Positions 61,778-64,000 of a stretch of DNA of 64,000 bases are shown piece after piece. Position 1 is the first letter of the stretch; the number at the start of each line of letters is the position of its first letter. The notes below the pieces were generated by a model. It worked only from the letters and a program-made list of their open reading frames with translations. It was not told the DNA's origin and searched no databases. This DNA comes from JAJPXC01 sp964628905 (GTDB lineage: Bacteria; Bacteroidota; Bacteroidia; Bacteroidales; Muribaculaceae), in the NCBI GenBank assembly GCA_964628905.1, contig CAZVNS010000001.1, forward strand, positions 62,001-126,000. The letters run 5' to 3'. Made by a program: the position numbers and the translations under genes.

Positions 61778-61811
61778 CCGAATTTATCAACTCAAAAATA
61801 CCCCACTCCCC

Positions 61812-62711
61812 TTGTCAAAAGACCTGTTTTCACGCTACATCTGGATCGTAGACACCATCAAGCGCTACGGCCGCATCACACGCGAGGAGCTCAACGACCG
61901 CTGGCGAAGATCGCAATTCTCCAACGGCGAGGGGCTACCCCGCCGCACCTTCTACAATTACCGCCAGGCCATCGAGGACCTGTTTAAGATCAACATCGAG
62001 TGCGACCCCGCCACATTTGAGTACTACATCGACGACGGCGACGTCCACAACGAGAGCGTCACCGACTGGCTCCTCAACTCCGTGGCCATGAACAACGTGC
62101 TATCCGGCTCGCGCGACATCTCCGACAAGATATTCCTCGAGGATGTGCCCTCGGCGCGCCGCTACTTGTCGGTGGTGATCGACGCCCTCAAGGAGCAGCG
62201 CCAGCTCGACTTCAACTACTCCCCCTACACCCGCTCATCGTCGCAGCCGGTGGTGCTTGAGCCCTACTTCCTCAAGATCTTCCGCCAACGGTGGTACGTC
62301 ACCGGGCGCAACCTCGCCGACGGCCGCCTCAAGACCTACGCCCTCGACCGCATGGACCAGGTGACGATGACCGCCACCACATTCACCATCCCCGACGACT
62401 TCGACCCCGAAGAGTTCTGCTCCGACGCCTTCGGCATCATCTTCACCCAGGGCGAGGCCAAGCGCGTGGTGCTGCGCACCGACCCCCGCCAGGCCAAATA
62501 CTTCCGCACCCTGCCGCTCCACCCATCGCAGCAGGAGATGGTCCACGACCAGTTCTCAATCTTCCACTACCGCCTGAAACTCACCCCCGACTTCGTGCAG
62601 GAGCTCCTGAGCTACGGCTCGCGGGTGGTGGTGCTCGAGCCCGCCGAGCTGCGCGCCATGATGCTCACATCGCTCCAGGACACCCTCCAGGCCTACAACG
62701 ACCATCAATAA
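61812..62711 (+). CDS. WYL-domain transcriptional regulator
   Basis: A 299-residue protein. The N-terminal winged-helix-like segment (about residues 5-65, YIWIVDTIKRYGRITREELNDRW...RRTFYNYRQAIEDLF) binds DNA; the WYL domain (about 125-215, with LDFNYSPYTRSSSQPVVLEPYFLKIFRQRWYVTGRNLADGRLKTYALDRM) senses a ligand, often a nucleotide or nucleic acid. The start is TTG at 61812; no ATG or GTG gives the full HTH. It follows the symporter by 81 nt with a family A repeat between. Its targets are unknown. Confidence 0.88.
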   Translation: MSKDLFSRYIWIVDTIKRYGRITREELNDRWRRSQFSNGEGLPRRTFYNYRQAIEDLFKINIECDPATFEYYIDDGDVHNESVTDWLLNSVAMNNVLSGSRDISDKIFLEDVPSARRYLSVVIDALKEQRQLDFNYSPYTRSSSQPVVLEPYFLKIFRQRWYVTGRNLADGRLKTYALDRMDQVTMTATTFTIPDDFDPEEFCSDAFGIIFTQGEAKRVVLRTDPRQAKYFRTLPLHPSQQEMVHDQFSIFHYRLKLTPDFVQELLSYGSRVVVLEPAELRAMMLTSLQDTLQAYNDHQ

Positions 62712-62720
62712 CAGCTGATT

Positions 62721-62754
62721 TTTGACGCGGTTACACAAAAAATCAGTAATTTTG
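62721..62754 (+). promoter_or_regulatory. Promoter TTTG-N22-TAATTTTG for the YqeY-like gene
   Basis: TTTG (62721-62724) and TAATTTTG (62747-62754), 22 nt apart, 21 nt before the ATG at 62776. Confidence 0.6.
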
Positions 62755-62775
62755 CGCTCATAAACACTAAATACT

Positions 62776-63225
62776 ATGAACTTATTCGACCAAGTAAGCG
62801 AGGACATCAAAGCGGCGATGCGCGCCAAGGATAAGGTGCGCCTCGAAGCCCTCCGCGGCATCAAGAAGGAATTTCTTGAAGCCAAGACCGCTCCCGGCTC
62901 AAACGGCGAACTCACCGACGAAACAGCCATGAAAGTGCTGGTGCGCATGGCCAAGCAGCGCCGCGAGTCAGCCAAGATATACACCGAGCAATCACGCCCC
63001 GAGCTTGCCGAAACCGAGCTTGCCGAGGCAGCAGTCATCGAAGAATACCTGCCCCAACCCCTGACCGACGAGCAACTCACCGACGAGCTTAAGCGCATCA
63101 TCGCCGAGGTAGGAGCCACCTCGCCCGCCCAGATGGGCCTGGTGATGGGCCGCGCCACCAAAGCCCTCGCCGGCCGCGCCGATGGCCGCGCCATCTCCGC
63201 CCGCGTCAAAGAGTTGCTATCGTAG
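62776..63225 (+). CDS. GatB/YqeY domain-containing protein
   Basis: A 149-residue helical protein of the YqeY family. It has VSEDIKAAMRAKDKVRLEALRGIKKEF (about residues 6-32) and AAVIEEYLPQPLTDEQLTDELKRII (about 84-108), ending with MGLVMGRATKALAGRADGRAIS, all typical. It resembles the tail domain of GatB and may help tRNA-dependent amidation, but this is not proven for stand-alone YqeY proteins. The length is normal. It has its own promoter. Confidence 0.92.
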   Translation: MNLFDQVSEDIKAAMRAKDKVRLEALRGIKKEFLEAKTAPGSNGELTDETAMKVLVRMAKQRRESAKIYTEQSRPELAETELAEAAVIEEYLPQPLTDEQLTDELKRIIAEVGATSPAQMGLVMGRATKALAGRADGRAISARVKELLS

Positions 63226-63229
63226 TTTT

Positions 63230-63623
63230 TAAAGTTGTGAAAGTTTTTAAAGTTTTTAAAGCCCAGGCAGACAACAAAATATGATTACCAGTGATTTTAA
63301 ACAACTTAAAGTATGGCAAAAATCTGTCGACTTGTCTGTCTTTATCTTTGAACTGACAAAGACATTTCCCACAGAAGAAAGATTTGGACTTGTTTCACAA
63401 CTGAGACGGTGTGCTTATATTTATCCAAAGATCAAGGAGATTGGCAGTATGCTGAAAGCATTGTCAAATTATCTTAAATCACTACAAAATAAACATACTT
63501 CCTCCCCCTACAAATCTTAATCGCAGCGACAATAACTCTAAAAACACAACTTTCACAACGCTAACAACTCTAAAAACTCTAAAAACTCTAAAAACTTTTA
63601 AAACTTTAACAACTTTAAAATAT
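63230..63623. repeat. Inverted 9-bp AT-rich arrays flanking the four-helix-bundle remnant
   Basis: The left array (about 63223-63262) has units AGTTTTTAA/AGTTGTGAA in 9-bp phase. The right array (about 63567-63622) has CTCTAAAAA three times, then CTTTTAAAA, CTTTAACAA, CTTTAAAAT, also 9-bp phased and inverted relative to the left. Between them is the short remnant gene at 63281. Confidence 0.75.
63281..63520 (+). pseudogene. Internally deleted four-helix-bundle (23S rRNA intervening-sequence type) protein gene
   Basis: A 79-residue frame. Residues 1-48 (SDFKQLKVWQKSVDLSVFIFELTKTFP...FGLVSQLRRCAY) match the start of the four-helix-bundle family, whose members are about 115-120 residues. The frame then jumps to PKIKEIGSMLKALSNYLKSL, which matches the end of the last helix. 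The middle two helices, including the usual SIPSNIAEG motif, are missing, an in-frame loss of about 45-50 codons. It is AT-richer than its neighbours and flanked by inverted AT-rich arrays. It is probably non-functional. Such genes sit in rRNA insertions or move as small cargo in Bacteroidetes. Confidence 0.7.
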
Positions 63624-64000
63624 ATGCTCACCCTTGCCCAAATCAAAGAAAACCCACAGGAGGTGGTGAGGCGCTTGGCCATCAAAGGTTTTGACGGCCA
63701 AGAGGCCATCGACCGCATACTCGCCCTCGACGAGCGCCGCCGCGCCCTCCAACTCGATAACGACACCCGCGCCGCCGAGCTCAACCGCCTCGCGGCATCA
63801 ATAGGCCAGCTCATGAAGTCAGGCCAACGCGATGAGGCCGAGAAGGTAAAAGCCCGGGTAGCCTCGCTCAAGGAGACTCAGAAGACCGTCGCAGCCGAGC
63901 TCGCCGAAACCGAAGTACAGTCGCGCGAGATACTCCTTACCGTGCCCAACCTACCCTGCGCCATGGTGCCCGAAGGACGCACCGCCGCCGACAACGTGGT
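63624..64000 (+). CDS. serS: Serine--tRNA ligase, N-terminal part (cut by window edge)
   Basis: The first 125 codons of seryl-tRNA synthetase, running off the window. ATG at 63624 starts MLTLAQIKENPQEVVRRLAIKGFDG, followed by a long helical arm (ALDERRRALQLDNDTRAAELNRLAASIGQLMKSGQ...AELAETE), the antiparallel coiled coil that binds the tRNA-Ser long arm, and ILLTVPNLPCAMVPEGRTAADN, where the catalytic domain begins. It is missing from common frame lists here only because it is cut. Confidence 0.95.
   Translation, partial: MLTLAQIKENPQEVVRRLAIKGFDGQEAIDRILALDERRRALQLDNDTRAAELNRLAASIGQLMKSGQRDEAEKVKARVASLKETQKTVAAELAETEVQSREILLTVPNLPCAMVPEGRTAADNV

Overview
The window reads as chromosomal DNA of a gut-type Bacteroidales, most likely Muribaculaceae (S24-7) or a close relative. 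The phylum call rests on a SusC/SusD/SusE/SusF outer-membrane set, promoters of the TTG-N20-TAnnTTTG type before many genes, the gene order ybeY-mnmG-apt-uvrC and nadK-pdxJ-exbB-exbD-tonB, and families typical of the phylum (DUF3078, DUF2851, C10 peptidases, long HutU). The family-level placement is inference. I see no prophage, plasmid, CRISPR, rRNA or transposase.

Layout: 1-2.0 kb, lipopolysaccharide-type glycosyltransferases. 2.1-10.2 kb, sirtuin, then a minus-strand run of glucosaminidase, secreted endonuclease, YfhO-like membrane protein, methyltransferase-like protein and XerD. 10.3-14.4 kb, SurA/PpiD-like membrane chaperone and a secreted C10 protease. 14.4-17.6 kb, minus operon pheS-crcB-nth-TRIC-gtrA. 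17.7-24.1 kb, complete histidine-to-glutamate pathway (hutU, ftcD, hutI, cyclodeaminase, hutH). 24.1-27.6 kb, lipoprotein, tRNA-Val, rsmA, mgtE, second lipoprotein. 27.7-33.1 kb, second C10 protease and wbqC-lepB-dapB. 33.3-40.5 kb, SusCDEF glycan-binding/uptake operon without enzymes or regulator. 41.0-45.9 kb, uvrC, apt, mnmG, ybeY. 46.3-51.5 kb, polyprenyl synthase, nadK, ACT-only protein, pdxJ, exbB-exbD-tonB. 51.7-55.0 kb, receiver-only response regulator, rnhB, Na/Pi cotransporter. 55.1-58.9 kb, DUF2851/DUF3078 operon with two unknown secreted proteins. 59.1-64.0 kb, NamZ muramidase plus sodium symporter, WYL regulator, YqeY protein, a decayed four-helix-bundle gene and the start of serS.

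The most unusual content is between the genes. Several families of small structured repeats occupy defined positions. (i) Two elements of 253 and 369 bp with about 34-bp terminal inverted repeats lie between promoter and gene and end 4-5 nt before the start codons of ybeY and the Na/Pi cotransporter. (ii) A roughly 40-nt hairpin repeat (family A) lies inside co-directional gene pairs, 33-43 nt before the downstream start codon, always in the same orientation. (iii) A second hairpin family (B) sits at five of the six convergent CDS junctions, and a third (D) at the sixth and two other 3-prime ends. Stem pairs covary between copies, which suggests the structures are maintained. (iv) Short arrays with exact 9-bp or 10-bp periods fill other gaps.

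Functionally, the region joins outer-membrane nutrient capture (SusCDEF powered by ExbB-ExbD-TonB), secreted protein and nucleic-acid degradation (C10 proteases, endonuclease I), histidine and probably muropeptide-sugar salvage, and housekeeping DNA, RNA and cofactor genes.
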